A stretch of 64,000 bases of DNA from GCA-2746795 sp964643965 (GCA_964643965.1 CAZXVH010000002.1:51931-115930); one strand, 5' to 3'; positions 24,987 to 34,358 are shown, counted from the first letter of the stretch. The notes: generated by a model from the sequence alone, not told the origin. Numbers and translations: made by a program.

Positions 24987-26042
24987 TTAAAGCGTTACAT
25001 TTGCGGCGCCAGATGTTTCTAATCTTTCTTCTTTAATCTTTGTTCTTCTAACCCGGTCGGGAATCATTTCCGCGATAACCAGGACAATCAAGGCGGCTAA
25101 CAGGAACCCCTGGAAGCGCTCAATCTTGCGAATGTCGAAACGGCTTTCCAGTTTTGCTTTTTGTAAGGTGTCAAGTTCCGCCAGCAAGGAATCTAGTTCA
25201 CTGGCGTCTGCGGCGGCGCGGTAATAATGGCCGCCCCCAATTTGGGCGATTTCTTGCAAAGTCGTTTCGTCCAGTTTTGACAATACCACCTCGCCCTGGG
25301 CGTCTCGTTTGTAATCAACTACCGCGCCGTTGGCGTCTAGCACCGGAATTGGTTCGCCTTCTGGAGTGCCAAAACCAATGGAGTAGATGAGAATGCCGGC
25401 GTCGGCCGCTTCTTGCGCCGCAGCCAGGGGGTCTGTCTCCTGGTCTTCCCCGTCAGAGATGACGACCAGGACCTTTTGGCTGTCTAGCGACTCATCAAAC
25501 CCGCGAACGGCCGTTCTGATAGCATCTCCAATCGCCGTCCCCGGCCGAGAAATGACAGTGGGGTTCGCCCCTTCCAGATACATACGCGCCGTGTTGTAAT
25601 CAGAAGTCAGCGGAAACTGGATGAAACTGGCGCCAGAGAAAACTACCAAGCCCACCTCATCACCGTTCAGCCTGTCCATCAAGTCAGAGATTTCCAGCTT
25701 GGCGCGGTCGAGGCGAGTCGGTTTAATATCTTGCGCCAACATGCTTTGAGAAACGTCTAGCGCCACCATCACCTGCAAACCTTCCTGGTCAACCGTTTGC
25801 ACCTCGCTGCCCCACTGCGGCCGAGCCATGGCCACGATAATCAGCGCCAAAGCTACCAGCCACAACAGCGCCCGCCAGCGACGACCTTGCCAGTTGATGC
25901 CTGCGCTCAATCTTTCAATGAGCTGGCGGTCGCCCAACCGACCCAGGTCGGCTTTGCGTTTGTTGTTGGCCCACATTAAAAAGATGGCGAATAAGGGAAC
26001 CAGAATCAGGGCGTATAAGAAAGTTGGATTTGCGAATGTCAT
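24987..26042 (-). CDS. VWA-domain membrane protein (BatB/BatA type)
   Basis: A 351-residue protein with two N-terminal membrane helices (about 8-25 and 58-75) and a VWA domain (about 88-290). The metal-ion-dependent adhesion site is complete: DVSQS, the Thr in PGTAIGDA, and ISDGED. A C-terminal membrane helix follows (FLLAALIVLVIAEMI). I chose the ATG at 26042, where GGTGA lies at the right distance. A GTG three codons upstream overlaps that ribosome site. It is the third gene of the Bat operon, and VWA proteins of this kind are thought to bind partner proteins through the metal site. Confidence 0.88.
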   Translation of the reverse strand: MTFANPTFLYALILVPLFAIFLMWANNKRKADLGRLGDRQLIERLSAGINWQGRRWRALLWLVALALIIVAMARPQWGSEVQTVDQEGLQVMVALDVSQSMLAQDIKPTRLDRAKLEISDLMDRLNGDEVGLVVFSGASFIQFPLTSDYNTARMYLEGANPTVISRPGTAIGDAIRTAVRGFDESLDSQKVLVVISDGEDQETDPLAAAQEAADAGILIYSIGFGTPEGEPIPVLDANGAVVDYKRDAQGEVVLSKLDETTLQEIAQIGGGHYYRAAADASELDSLLAELDTLQKAKLESRFDIRKIERFQGFLLAALIVLVIAEMIPDRVRRTKIKEERLETSGAANVTL

Positions 26043-26070
26043 AATTTTCACCGATTATGAAGGATGAGGG

Positions 26071-26104
26071 ATGAAGGATGAACAAGCCAACATTCATCCT
26101 TCAT
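26071..26104. repeat. 12-bp inverted repeat (ATGAAGGATGAA) between two VWA genes
   Basis: ATGAAGGATGAA at 26071-26082 and TTCATCCTTCAT at 26093-26104 form a perfect hairpin with a 10-base loop. Similar GGATGA-rich hairpins occur after pruA (63574-63621) and words of the same kind lie at 28140-28160. Confidence 0.75.
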
Positions 26105-26114
26105 AATTCATCCT

Positions 26115-27128
26115 TTAAGGTATCGTCCTAAAAGTTGTCTTGCGTAAAACCATTTCCAAAATCAGCAAGAAGAAGGCGGGAACCAGGAGCCAGAGGGCCA
26201 ATTCCTGATATTGGTTGAAAATTTGCACTTCCACTTCTGACTGTTCCAGGTTGTTGATGTCGTCGTAAATCTGGCGCAGACTTTGGGTATCTTCGGCGCG
26301 GTAATATTTACCGCCAGTCATATCTGCTACTTGTTGCAAGGTGGCTTCGTCGATTTGGCTTTCCTGGTAGACGATTTGCTCGCCGCCAAAGATGGACTCG
26401 ACTGGCACTGGCACCTGGCCGGTTTTGGCCGCGCCGATGGTATAGATTTTGATGCCCAGCGTTTTGGCCGCTTCGGCGGCGGTCAACGGGTCGATTTGCC
26501 CGGCATTGTTGACGCCATCGGTGAGCAAGATGATGACCTTGCTTTTGGCGTCGCTGCTGCTGAGCATACTGGCCGCATTAGCCAGGCCCATGCCGATGGC
26601 CGTGCCATCTTCCAAACCGAGGTCGGTTGCCAGTTCCACTTGTTCTAAGGAACGGCGCAGCATATTTTGGTCGAGGGTTAACGGGCTTTGGGCGAACGCT
26701 TCGTTACTAAAAATCACCAGGCCGATCTTGTCATACGGCCGTTCTGTGATGAACTCGTCGATAACCGCTTTAGAAGCGGCCAGCCGGTTGTCGGGCTGAA
26801 AGTCCAGGGAAGCCATACTGCCGCTGATGTCTACGGCCAGGGCGATTTCCACGCCCTCGCCTTTGATGATTTCTTTGGCATGACCCAGTTGCGGTCGCGC
26901 CAGCGCCACCACCATCAAGCCGATGATGAGCAGGCGCAACAAAGTTAAAGCGGGTCGGTAGCGCATCCGCCAGGTGGGACTGATGCCTTTCACCAAGTTG
27001 GTGGCGGCGTAACGCACACTGGCCGGACGGCCGCTTCGTTCCATCTGCCAGCGCATGAAGCCAATAATCGGCACGAGCAGGAGCAGGGCTAAGAGCCAGG
27101 GAGCGGCGAATCGGAAGGATGTTGTCAT
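26115..27128 (-). CDS. VWA-domain membrane protein (BatA type)
   Basis: A 337-residue paralogue of the next gene. Helices lie near 8-26 and 62-80, a VWA domain spans about 95-290 and a C-terminal helix follows. The MIDAS is complete: DISGS (about 99-103), the Thr in DGTAIGMG, and LTDGVN. The order helix, helix, VWA, helix is that of BatA. Its ATG overlaps the stop of the upstream gene by four bases. Together with the following VWA protein it probably forms the core of the Bat complex. Confidence 0.88.
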   Translation of the reverse strand: MTTSFRFAAPWLLALLLLVPIIGFMRWQMERSGRPASVRYAATNLVKGISPTWRMRYRPALTLLRLLIIGLMVVALARPQLGHAKEIIKGEGVEIALAVDISGSMASLDFQPDNRLAASKAVIDEFITERPYDKIGLVIFSNEAFAQSPLTLDQNMLRRSLEQVELATDLGLEDGTAIGMGLANAASMLSSSDAKSKVIILLTDGVNNAGQIDPLTAAEAAKTLGIKIYTIGAAKTGQVPVPVESIFGGEQIVYQESQIDEATLQQVADMTGGKYYRAEDTQSLRQIYDDINNLEQSEVEVQIFNQYQELALWLLVPAFFLLILEMVLRKTTFRTIP

Positions 27129-28117
27129 GAGGTGGCCTCCGGTTTGGGAGAGTGGAGAGTGGAGAGTGGAGATGGCTCTCCCGATCTGCCATCTTTTTTC
27201 TTTGAGTTTTTGTCGTTTTCTAGCGGTTCTGGTTTGGTATCTTCAATAAATTGTCGAGAGTGGGCAATGAGGCGATGGGCGCTGTCGATGTCGGGGGTGA
27301 AGTTGGCGAATTTCACCAGGTCACTTTCTGACAGGATAATGATGAATTGTTTGGCCTGTTCGCTTGTTAAAGATGAGCTGCTTAACTCTTTTTGAATTTC
27401 GGCAGTGGTGCGGTCGGTGGCCTGAATGCCTTGTGTCTTTTCGACGTAATTCCGTAGCGCATCTGTGACCAGGGTGTAATGCTCTTTGAAACGGCCGTTT
27501 TCCGGTAGTTGTGCTTTCTCCACAGCGGTCAGGGTATCCAGCGCCACTTCATGCGGCAACCGATTGTCGAACGCTTCTTTGACACGACGAGCGATAAACC
27601 AAACGGCCGTTGCCAGTAGTGCGCCCAAAGCGGCCACAAAAACCGGCCAGAGAGAGGGGATTGGTAATGTGGCTTGCGGTTTAATGTCGCGCAGTTCCGT
27701 ATCCCCTTCCACCAGCACCGAGTTGACGGTGAAAGGAATGGAGGGGGCGGCCGCTTCCACTATTTGGCCGTTGCTGTCGGCAATGGTCACGGTCAAAGGG
27801 GGCGTCTCGAAGGCGCCAGGAGCAAAGAGGCGCACGTCGATGAGCTGCGTACTGGTGGCTGTGCCATCGCCATTGTCTACCGTGTTCACCGGCGATTGAG
27901 AGCGCACGACAAAGTCGCCCCAATTGGCTTCCAGCGCCGGCATCAACACCTGCGTCCCGGCCGGATGGGTGACGGTGACGGTCAATTCAACCGGGTCGCC
28001 GACGGTGACGCTGTTTGTGCTGGGCGTAATCACCACAGTAGCCGCTGACTGCGCCGCTGCCATGCCTACGGCAAAGAGCGCGATGATAATTGCAAAAATG
28101 GGGATAACTTTTCTCAT
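27125..28117 (-). CDS. Exported protein with Ig-like and cytoplasmic helical domains (BatD/DUF4381-like)
   Basis: A 330-residue protein and the first gene of the Bat operon. A signal peptide ends near MAAAQS and an Ig-like domain like that of BatD follows (about 28-160; TVVITPSTNSVTVGDPVEL). A membrane helix lies at ~168-186 (PVFVAALGALLATAVWFIA). The cytoplasmic tail looks like the DUF4381-type helical region (LPENGRFKEHYTLVTDALRNYVE). I chose the ATG at 28117, because GGAGG lies six bases before it and the region upstream is not protein-like. The assignment to a BatD-like group is an inference from architecture and place. Confidence 0.75.
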   Translation of the reverse strand: MRKVIPIFAIIIALFAVGMAAAQSAATVVITPSTNSVTVGDPVELTVTVTHPAGTQVLMPALEANWGDFVVRSQSPVNTVDNGDGTATSTQLIDVRLFAPGAFETPPLTVTIADSNGQIVEAAAPSIPFTVNSVLVEGDTELRDIKPQATLPIPSLWPVFVAALGALLATAVWFIARRVKEAFDNRLPHEVALDTLTAVEKAQLPENGRFKEHYTLVTDALRNYVEKTQGIQATDRTTAEIQKELSSSSLTSEQAKQFIIILSESDLVKFANFTPDIDSAHRLIAHSRQFIEDTKPEPLENDKNSKKKDGRSGEPSPLSTLHSPKPEATS

Positions 28118-28522
28118 AAACTGCCTCCGATTAAACAAATGATGAAGGATGAGGGATGAATGGTTCTCTTGTTATCAACCTATTGAACCGTATTACTTTG
28201 GTTTTGAAATCCTCTATCTCTACCCTCTATCTCTATCTTTTTCCTCTTCAAAAAAACCGGGGTAGAAAATGGATTTACTGCCAATCTCTACCCCCTGGCT
28301 TAGGAAGGAGGAAAACGATTCTGCATTAGCATAGCAGCCAGGCGACTGTGTAGCTTTAAAGGCTGTGTATGGTTAGCTTAAGAGAACCTTATGAGTTGAA
28401 ACCGTTCGGTTCCTTCGTTAACAGACCATATTTGCGGGAGTGTGCGATCAACCAGCGTAAGTTACAGATGGACTGGGTAGGATAAAAGAAATGGAATAAT
28501 CGAATGCATAAAGTGACTGTTA
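28118..28522. other. Intergenic region upstream of the Bat operon
   Basis: A 405-base gap. It must hold the Bat promoter (minus strand), which I could not pin down. It also holds the terminator of the LysM gene at 28251-28294, a GGATGA-rich word at 28140-28160 and pyrimidine-rich tracts (CTCTATCT). No ORF here looks real. Confidence 0.5.
28251..28294 (-). terminator. Probable Rho-independent terminator of the LysM gene
   Basis: Read on the minus strand, GGGGTAGA and TCTACCCC form an 8-bp stem with a 20-base loop, followed by GG and seven T residues. The place, about 230 bases downstream of the LysM gene, fits. Confidence 0.6.
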
Positions 28523-29551
28523 CTACGGCGTGGCGCTGGGAGGTACGGCCGTTGCTGGTGGCGTGTTCGTAGGGGCAGTTGTAGCCGTGGAGGGAACTGG
28601 GGTAGCAGAGGGGGCGAGGGTGGCAGTGGGCGCGGTGGTGGCAGTGGCGCCAGGAGTAGCCGTAGCAGTGGCAACGGTAGGCGTCAAAGAAACGCCAGGA
28701 GTGGCAGTGGGCGTCAGGGTGACGCCTGGGGTGGCGGGTGTGCCGGTCACAGTGGGAGTAGCCGGAGTAGCCGTGAAAGTGGCTGTGCCGGTAAAGATAA
28801 CCGTGACAGTTGGCGAAGGCGAGACCATTGTGGTGGCAGAAGCGGTGGGCGAGACGAAGGTAGGCGTCGCCGTCCAGGGCGCCGTCGGCAGCGGCGGGTT
28901 GGTGGGCAAAGGCGGCGTGTACGGATAACGGGACAGAAAAATAAAGCGCCCGGCCGTTAACGCCGGACTTTCCATACAATTGGCCTGCATGATAGCAAAA
29001 ATAGAGCTGTTGGTTCGCACAGCCAGACTGGACAAGGTGTCACCAGGCTGCACCCGATAACGCACCCAGTTGGGTGGGGGGCCGCAGGGAGGCGGCGTCG
29101 GTGGGCGCACCGGCAGAAAAATAATCATCCCGGCCGTGATAAATTCGTTTTGAATGCAGTTTGCCTTGACAATGGCCGCCGTGGTACTGCCCGATAAGGC
29201 GGCCAACGACAGCAGCGTATCCTGGGCGCGCACCTGGTAGGGCGCCCAGCCGGCCGGTAGTTCCCCACAACGGGCCAGCAGCGAAACGGCCGTTGCCCGC
29301 AGCGTTCCCGTGGGCGTGAGTGAGGCGGCCGTGGTGGGCATAAGGGCCGGGGTAGAAACAGCCGGTAAAGCGACTTCCGGCAGCGGTTCATCTGCTGGAG
29401 GAGCCAGGGCGATGAAAACAGGCGTCGGCTGCAAGCGAATTTGCAGCCCATCTACCTGCGCCATGAGCAGCGCCATCAACACCGCCAGCATGATGCTGCC
29501 CGTAATCAGCAAGTTCAAACGCCACTCTGACTCAGGGGGATGATCAGGCAT
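28523..29551 (-). CDS. LysM-domain membrane-anchored protein
   Basis: A 342-residue protein. A membrane helix near residue 12-32 (LLITGSIMLAVLMALLMAQ) anchors it with the rest outside. Two LysM repeats follow (about 105-150 and 165-210). They show YQVRAQDTLLSLAALSG and YRVQPGDTLSSLAVRTN, each ending in a FLP or FLS stretch, so it should bind peptidoglycan. The last ~120 residues are Thr/Pro/Ala-rich, a flexible wall-spanning tail. The ATG at 29551 overlaps the end of the histidine kinase gene by 8 bases. Longer versions of the frame run into that gene and are unlikely. Confidence 0.85.
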   Translation of the reverse strand: MPDHPPESEWRLNLLITGSIMLAVLMALLMAQVDGLQIRLQPTPVFIALAPPADEPLPEVALPAVSTPALMPTTAASLTPTGTLRATAVSLLARCGELPAGWAPYQVRAQDTLLSLAALSGSTTAAIVKANCIQNEFITAGMIIFLPVRPPTPPPCGPPPNWVRYRVQPGDTLSSLAVRTNSSIFAIMQANCMESPALTAGRFIFLSRYPYTPPLPTNPPLPTAPWTATPTFVSPTASATTMVSPSPTVTVIFTGTATFTATPATPTVTGTPATPGVTLTPTATPGVSLTPTVATATATPGATATTAPTATLAPSATPVPSTATTAPTNTPPATAVPPSATP

Positions 29552-31973
29552 GGGGCACATTCCCGTTTGCCGCTTCTGGCGCGATGGGGAACAGGATGGA
29601 GAGCGTACTGCCGGCGCCCATATCACTTTCAATCCAGACCCGGCCGCCGTTCGCTTCTGTGAGGGTGCGGGCAATGGCTAAACCGGCGCCCGTATCACCC
29701 AGGCCATCGATGAGCGGATGATCCGCCCGGTGCTGCGGATCAAACACGCGGGCCTGGTCATCAATGCTGATGCCGCCGCCACTGTCGGTAACGGCCAGGT
29801 GCATGAAATTAACCATTTCCTGCTGCCCATTATGCGCCGTGGCGGGAATTTGATCGGTATTTACCCGCACCGCAATCCGAGAATTTTGAGGAGAAGCCTG
29901 GCAGGCATTACCCATCAAATTATTCATAATTTGCTGCAACGCTTCCCGATTCACGGGCAAAGCCGGCAAATCATTTTGAATAGCCAGGTCTAAATACAGG
30001 TTTTTTTCACGGATTTGAGTGATGACAGTGGTAACGGCCGTTTCCAGCAACGTTTGCACATCAACCGGTTCCAGGTTGATATGTTGAGACTGTTCACCGG
30101 TGGTAGTCAACTGCACAATCAAATCCAGGAACGCATCCATGCGTTCCACATTGGCCTTCACCCGCTGCAAAAAGTCACGCTGCTTTTCGCCCAAGACGCC
30201 TAACATTTCACTCAACAGCAAATCCGTATAGCCGGCGATAGAGGTCATGGGGGTGCGCAGTTCTTGCGCCAACGAGACCACCAGTTCATCGGTGACGCCC
30301 CGTTCGCGGCGCATCAACTCCGATTCCAACGTTTGAATGCGGGCCTGGGCCGCTTCCAGTTGGCTGGAATAACGAGTAATGGCCGTCATAATCCAGTCGG
30401 TGCTGAGACCGCGCTCGCCCGCCGCCGCCACCGCCATCGCTTCTTCCGCTTCGATCAAAGATTCACGTAATGTCTCGATCTCTTTCTCTAAAACCAACAC
30501 TTGTTCATTCTGATTGATCTGGTTTAACTCTTCCAGGGTATCGGCCAAATCTCGCGCCTGTTTACTGGACTTGGCGGCCTGAGATTCAGCCTGCGCCAGG
30601 CGGGCCGTGGCCTCGCCTAACTCCGTTTGCAGTTGATCCCTTTCATCTTCCAGGGTGATGATGCGACCGCTGATTTGGGGTGATTCAGCGGTGGGCGTGG
30701 GGGTAACCGCGATCTGATCGGCGGCGTGGTTGAAGGCGTTGCTGTTGTGGATGACCTGGGCAAAATAAGCCGCCAGGGAAGCGGCCAATGTTTTATGGGC
30801 GGCTGACCAGCCAGTTTCCCCTCGTTTGCCCCCAACAAGCAGCAGGCCAACGGCCGTTTTCTCCGCATACATTGGCTCTATCAGCAAAGGTCCCTGCGGG
30901 GCAATGCCCATCTCCTCATACCAGAGCCGAAGCTGCCTGGCCCCCAGGCCATCCGGCGTCAGCTCAATCACCAGATTTTCCATCAGCGCTTGCTGGAAAG
31001 CGGGCCACTCTTCCAGGTTAATCTGCCAATGGCGCACATCATCGGCAGCCTGGCTCTGATGATTGCGGGTGATCCATAGCTGCTTACGGCCGTTTTCCGC
31101 GCTAACCGCCACCCCGATAAAAGGGGCCGGCAGCAGCCGCTCTACCATATGGATGGCATTGTTGACGTTTTCCTGAATTTGCAAGGAGCCAATGACACGG
31201 GTGGAAAGATCAATAAAGGCGGCCGTGCTGCCTTCAGTAGAGAGCAAGGGGACCGACCCGCCAGCCAGCAAGTGATGCAAGCTGTGCCGGTAAACAAAAA
31301 CAACCCATAAAGGAAAGGCAATCAAGTAGCCCAAACGAATCCAGTAAGCGATGTCGGTCTGGCTGCTGATCACATCCGGGTTGCTCAATAAATGGATGGC
31401 GTAAGCTGCCAGCAAAACCATTAAGATGATCTGCCGCAGCGATAACCACAAGGCGCGGTCTGCCAGGCTCAAGACAATGCCCAATACCAGAATGACAAGC
31501 TGGCTGGTCGTCCAGATGGCAGCCTGGGTTGTTTCGGTGTAAGGCACACCAGAGAGCGCCATATCCGGCCAGGTCTGGGCAAAGAAAATGTACATGACGC
31601 CAATGACCAGCAGGGCGATGGCTGCAATGGTGTCACTAAGATGGGTCAGATTATCTGGCTGGGGTACCAGCGCCCACACCATGAGGACAACGGTGGCGCT
31701 GTTGAGGGCTTGTTCAAGAGGAGGTAACACGGAAACGGCCGTTGCCGGATTATTGGCCACCGCCAGACCAGCCAGAAGCAGCCCCAGCCGCCCCAAAAAA
31801 ATAGCGCCGGCCGCCCACATGGAGCGCCGCATCAACTGGTCTGATGGATCGCGCCGCCACTGGGTATAAGCCAACGCAAAAATCACCTGCAATGAAAACA
31901 AGGTGATCAGGTGGTAGAGGATATTCCCCGTTGCCCCACTTAAGAGTTGGCTGATTTGTTCCAATAAAGACAT
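29544..31973 (-). CDS. Membrane histidine kinase lacking the phospho-acceptor His
   Basis: An 809-residue sensor kinase. Seven or eight N-terminal membrane helices (about 15-235) are followed by a GAF-like domain (about 245-410) and a long coiled coil (about 435-560). Next come a HisKA-like dimerisation domain and an HATPase domain with N-box QIMNNLMGNACQ, G1 TDSGGGI and G2 GDTGAGLAIA. The H-box reads SLAQELRTPMTSI, so the His of the usual HELRTP is Gln570 (codon CAA). It could bind ATP but not autophosphorylate at the normal place. It might work in a heterodimer or as a switchable scaffold. No response regulator gene is adjacent. Confidence 0.87.
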   Translation of the reverse strand: MSLLEQISQLLSGATGNILYHLITLFSLQVIFALAYTQWRRDPSDQLMRRSMWAAGAIFLGRLGLLLAGLAVANNPATAVSVLPPLEQALNSATVVLMVWALVPQPDNLTHLSDTIAAIALLVIGVMYIFFAQTWPDMALSGVPYTETTQAAIWTTSQLVILVLGIVLSLADRALWLSLRQIILMVLLAAYAIHLLSNPDVISSQTDIAYWIRLGYLIAFPLWVVFVYRHSLHHLLAGGSVPLLSTEGSTAAFIDLSTRVIGSLQIQENVNNAIHMVERLLPAPFIGVAVSAENGRKQLWITRNHQSQAADDVRHWQINLEEWPAFQQALMENLVIELTPDGLGARQLRLWYEEMGIAPQGPLLIEPMYAEKTAVGLLLVGGKRGETGWSAAHKTLAASLAAYFAQVIHNSNAFNHAADQIAVTPTPTAESPQISGRIITLEDERDQLQTELGEATARLAQAESQAAKSSKQARDLADTLEELNQINQNEQVLVLEKEIETLRESLIEAEEAMAVAAAGERGLSTDWIMTAITRYSSQLEAAQARIQTLESELMRRERGVTDELVVSLAQELRTPMTSIAGYTDLLLSEMLGVLGEKQRDFLQRVKANVERMDAFLDLIVQLTTTGEQSQHINLEPVDVQTLLETAVTTVITQIREKNLYLDLAIQNDLPALPVNREALQQIMNNLMGNACQASPQNSRIAVRVNTDQIPATAHNGQQEMVNFMHLAVTDSGGGISIDDQARVFDPQHRADHPLIDGLGDTGAGLAIARTLTEANGGRVWIESDMGAGSTLSILFPIAPEAANGNVPHA

Positions 31974-32084
31974 GGCCTTTACTTTTATCTAATCGTGCGC
32001 CAGTGCCACACGCCTACCCAAGAATTATAGCATAGCCCAACTTGCCTCTGCCTGCCATAAAAACAAAGTGAGTTCCCTTACCTT

Positions 32085-32855
32085 TTATAAATTGGCCGTA
32101 CTCAACCGCTCCACATCTTCAATACGGCCGATCACCATCAACTCGTCACCCGCTTCAATGCAAAAATCAGCCATGGGATTAGCCAGAACCGTGTTCTCAC
32201 GGTTAACCGCGATCACGGTCAATCCCACCCGTTTACGCAAATCACATTCAGCCAATGTTTTGCCATATAAACGGGGTGGCGCTTCAATTTCAATGATACT
32301 GACGTCATCACTCACCTCCAGGTAGTCGATGAAATGACGGGTGGCTAACTTCCGCCCTAAATGAACGCCCGCCTCATGTTCGGGCAAAATAACCTGGTGA
32401 GCGCCTAATGTTTCTAAAATCGATTTTTGGGTACGGGTTCTGGCTTTACAGATCACCCGCTTTACGCCAAATTTGAGCAGCAGCGTCGTCGCCAAGAGAC
32501 TGCTTTCAAAATTACTGCTCATGCAAATCACGCCTGTTTCAAATGACTCAATGCCTATCTGGCGCAGCGCTTCGGCGTTGGTAGCGTCAAGCTGCACCAC
32601 GTTTGGCAGTTGGGCGCTGAGCCGCTGCACCTGTTCCGGGTCCCAGTCGATAGCCAAAACATCATGGCCTGATTGGTGCAGCGTTTGAGCCACGCTTTTA
32701 CCAAAACGGCCGATGCCAATCACCACAAATTCCCGCCGGCGCGGGCTGCTATTGGGTTTAAAAACGGGCTGGACAGTTGTCTCGTCATACGCTTCGCCGT
32801 TTTTATTTTTCTGCCGGAATTCAAACCAGCGCTGCCATAATCTGTTTTGTTTCAT
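32085..32855 (-). CDS. TrkA/KtrA potassium-channel regulatory subunit
   Basis: A 256-residue cytoplasmic RCK protein. An N-terminal extension of ~40 residues precedes the NAD-binding Rossmann domain (VVIGIGRFGKSVAQTL, with the acidic residue in LAIDWDPEQV) and a C-terminal RCK_C domain (about 180-256). Such proteins gate K+ flow through TrkH/KtrB in response to nucleotides. The TrkH gene lies just upstream on the same strand, 161 bases away, which makes a two-gene K+ uptake unit. The ribosome site AAAGG precedes the ATG. Confidence 0.9.
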   Translation of the reverse strand: MKQNRLWQRWFEFRQKNKNGEAYDETTVQPVFKPNSSPRRREFVVIGIGRFGKSVAQTLHQSGHDVLAIDWDPEQVQRLSAQLPNVVQLDATNAEALRQIGIESFETGVICMSSNFESSLLATTLLLKFGVKRVICKARTRTQKSILETLGAHQVILPEHEAGVHLGRKLATRHFIDYLEVSDDVSIIEIEAPPRLYGKTLAECDLRKRVGLTVIAVNRENTVLANPMADFCIEAGDELMVIGRIEDVERLSTANL

Positions 32856-32897
32856 GGTGTTACCTTTTCACAAGTTTTGATTGTTGGATTAGCTGTA

Positions 32898-32999
32898 TTT
32901 CAAATGAGTTAGCAGAGCAGGCGCCCCTGCGCCACACGCCCTTGTGCCGTCACCCGCTCGCACGTAGGCGTACGAACTCTGCCCTTCAACTGAAATGAA
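32898..32999 (-). other. Self-complementary region between trkH and trkA
   Basis: The outer parts are partly complementary (TTTCA with TGAAA, AGTT with AACT, AGCAGAG with CTCTGC), enclosing a GC-rich centre with further small inverted repeats. It could fold as an RNA upstream of trkA. I compared it with the c-di-AMP (ydaO) riboswitch known to sit before K+ transport genes and did not find that motif. Its role is unknown. Confidence 0.35.
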
Positions 33000-33016
33000 A
33001 CACACCCGTTTCGGTT

Positions 33017-34345
33017 TTATCCCACAAAAATTTCCTCAGTGGGATAGCGATACATTATTTTTTGGCTGCTGCCAAATAGAGAAATGGCAACCGCCAGGGG
33101 GCCAACCCGACCCACCATCATGGAGGCGGTGATGATCAGTTTACCTGCCAGGCTCAGATGGGGGGTGAGGCCCATCGACAAACCAACCGTGCCTAAAGCG
33201 GAGGTCGCTTCAAAAAGCACTGATAAAAAGTCGGTCTGTTCGCTCCAGGTAAGGATGAGCGTGGCCAGAAAGAGCCACAAGGCGGCGGTGATGGTAATGC
33301 CCACGCTTTGCCCCAAAGTTTGGGCCGGCAGGCGGCGACCAAACACATTGACATCCTCCTGGCTGCGTAGAAAAGCCCACAGCCACAAAATCAAGACGCC
33401 AAAGGTGGTGGATTTGATGCCGCCGCCTGTGCCGCCGGCCGGAGAACCCACGAACATGAGGATGGCGAGAACAAGCAGAGAGGTATCGGTCAATTTACTG
33501 ATGTCTACAGTGTTGAAGCCGGTGGTGCTGACGGCCGTAATGGTCTGGAAGCTGGCGGTCATCAGGTTCACATCTATCGCTTTATTGGGTGGAAAGGTTT
33601 CAACAATGAGGAAAACGGCCGTTGCCAACCCACTCATCAAAGCCAGCACACTCAGCGCCAGGCGGCTGTGAACCGTCAGGCGGTGCGCCTGGCGATGCCA
33701 CATCTGGCGCAGGGCCACTTGCGCATCCCCCAGGACAAAAAAGCCAATAGCGCCGCTGATAGAAATGAGGTTAATGATCACGTTGAAAGCAAGATCATCC
33801 TGATAGGCGACAAACCCATTGTCAAAGAGCGAAAACCCGGCCGTGCAAAATGCAGAAACAGAATGAAATAGGCCGTAGTAAACGGCCGTTTCCCATGAAT
33901 ATTCTCGCAGCCAAAACAGCGTCAGCGCCGCCGCCCCCACCCCCTCAAACAACCCCGTAAACAAAATCACCCGCTTCACAAACTGCTTAATTTCGCCCCG
34001 AGACGGCGCCGCTATCGTTTCCTGCATCAACGCCCCGCCATGCATCGACAAATTGCGGCCAAACAAGTAGATGATAAAGGCGATGAGCGTCATATAACCC
34101 AGGCCGCCAACTTGCACCAGAATGAGCAGGATAATTTGCCCCACCTCCGAATAGTAACTGCTGGTACTCACGACGCCCAGACCGGTGGTAGACACCGCCG
34201 AAGTGGCCATAAACAAGGCGTCTGCAAACGACTGCCAGTCGCCATCTCGGGTGGCAAGCGGCGTCATCAGCAGCAGCGCCCCCAGGCTAGACAGCAACAA
34301 GAACCCCAACAACACCGTTTGGATAGGCGATAAACGTCGCAGCAT
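33017..34345 (-). CDS. TrkH/KtrB potassium transporter subunit
   Basis: A 442-residue K+ transporter of the Trk/Ktr/HKT superfamily. Four repeats of helix, pore loop, helix are seen. The pore loops carry the Gly or its neighbour of the selectivity filter: SAVSTTGLGV, SAFCTAGFSLF, TAVSTTGFN and SALGTVGLSMG. I chose the ATG at 34345, as GGAGAG lies six bases before it. Longer versions start at non-ATG codons. The pairing with the TrkA-like gene gives a complete K+ uptake system. A terminator-like hairpin sits directly before this gene. Confidence 0.92.
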   Translation of the reverse strand: MLRRLSPIQTVLLGFLLLSSLGALLLMTPLATRDGDWQSFADALFMATSAVSTTGLGVVSTSSYYSEVGQIILLILVQVGGLGYMTLIAFIIYLFGRNLSMHGGALMQETIAAPSRGEIKQFVKRVILFTGLFEGVGAAALTLFWLREYSWETAVYYGLFHSVSAFCTAGFSLFDNGFVAYQDDLAFNVIINLISISGAIGFFVLGDAQVALRQMWHRQAHRLTVHSRLALSVLALMSGLATAVFLIVETFPPNKAIDVNLMTASFQTITAVSTTGFNTVDISKLTDTSLLVLAILMFVGSPAGGTGGGIKSTTFGVLILWLWAFLRSQEDVNVFGRRLPAQTLGQSVGITITAALWLFLATLILTWSEQTDFLSVLFEATSALGTVGLSMGLTPHLSLAGKLIITASMMVGRVGPLAVAISLFGSSQKIMYRYPTEEIFVG

Positions 34346-34358
34346 AGCAACTCTCCAC

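Noticed and set aside
28389..28979. 196-codon frame rich in His, Cys and Tyr overlapping the LysM gene
   Set aside because: It is a shifted frame of the Thr/Pro repeat tail, and the composition is typical of a shadow.
32856..33016. c-di-AMP (ydaO) riboswitch before trkA
   Set aside because: The position would fit, but I could not find the conserved core of that riboswitch.
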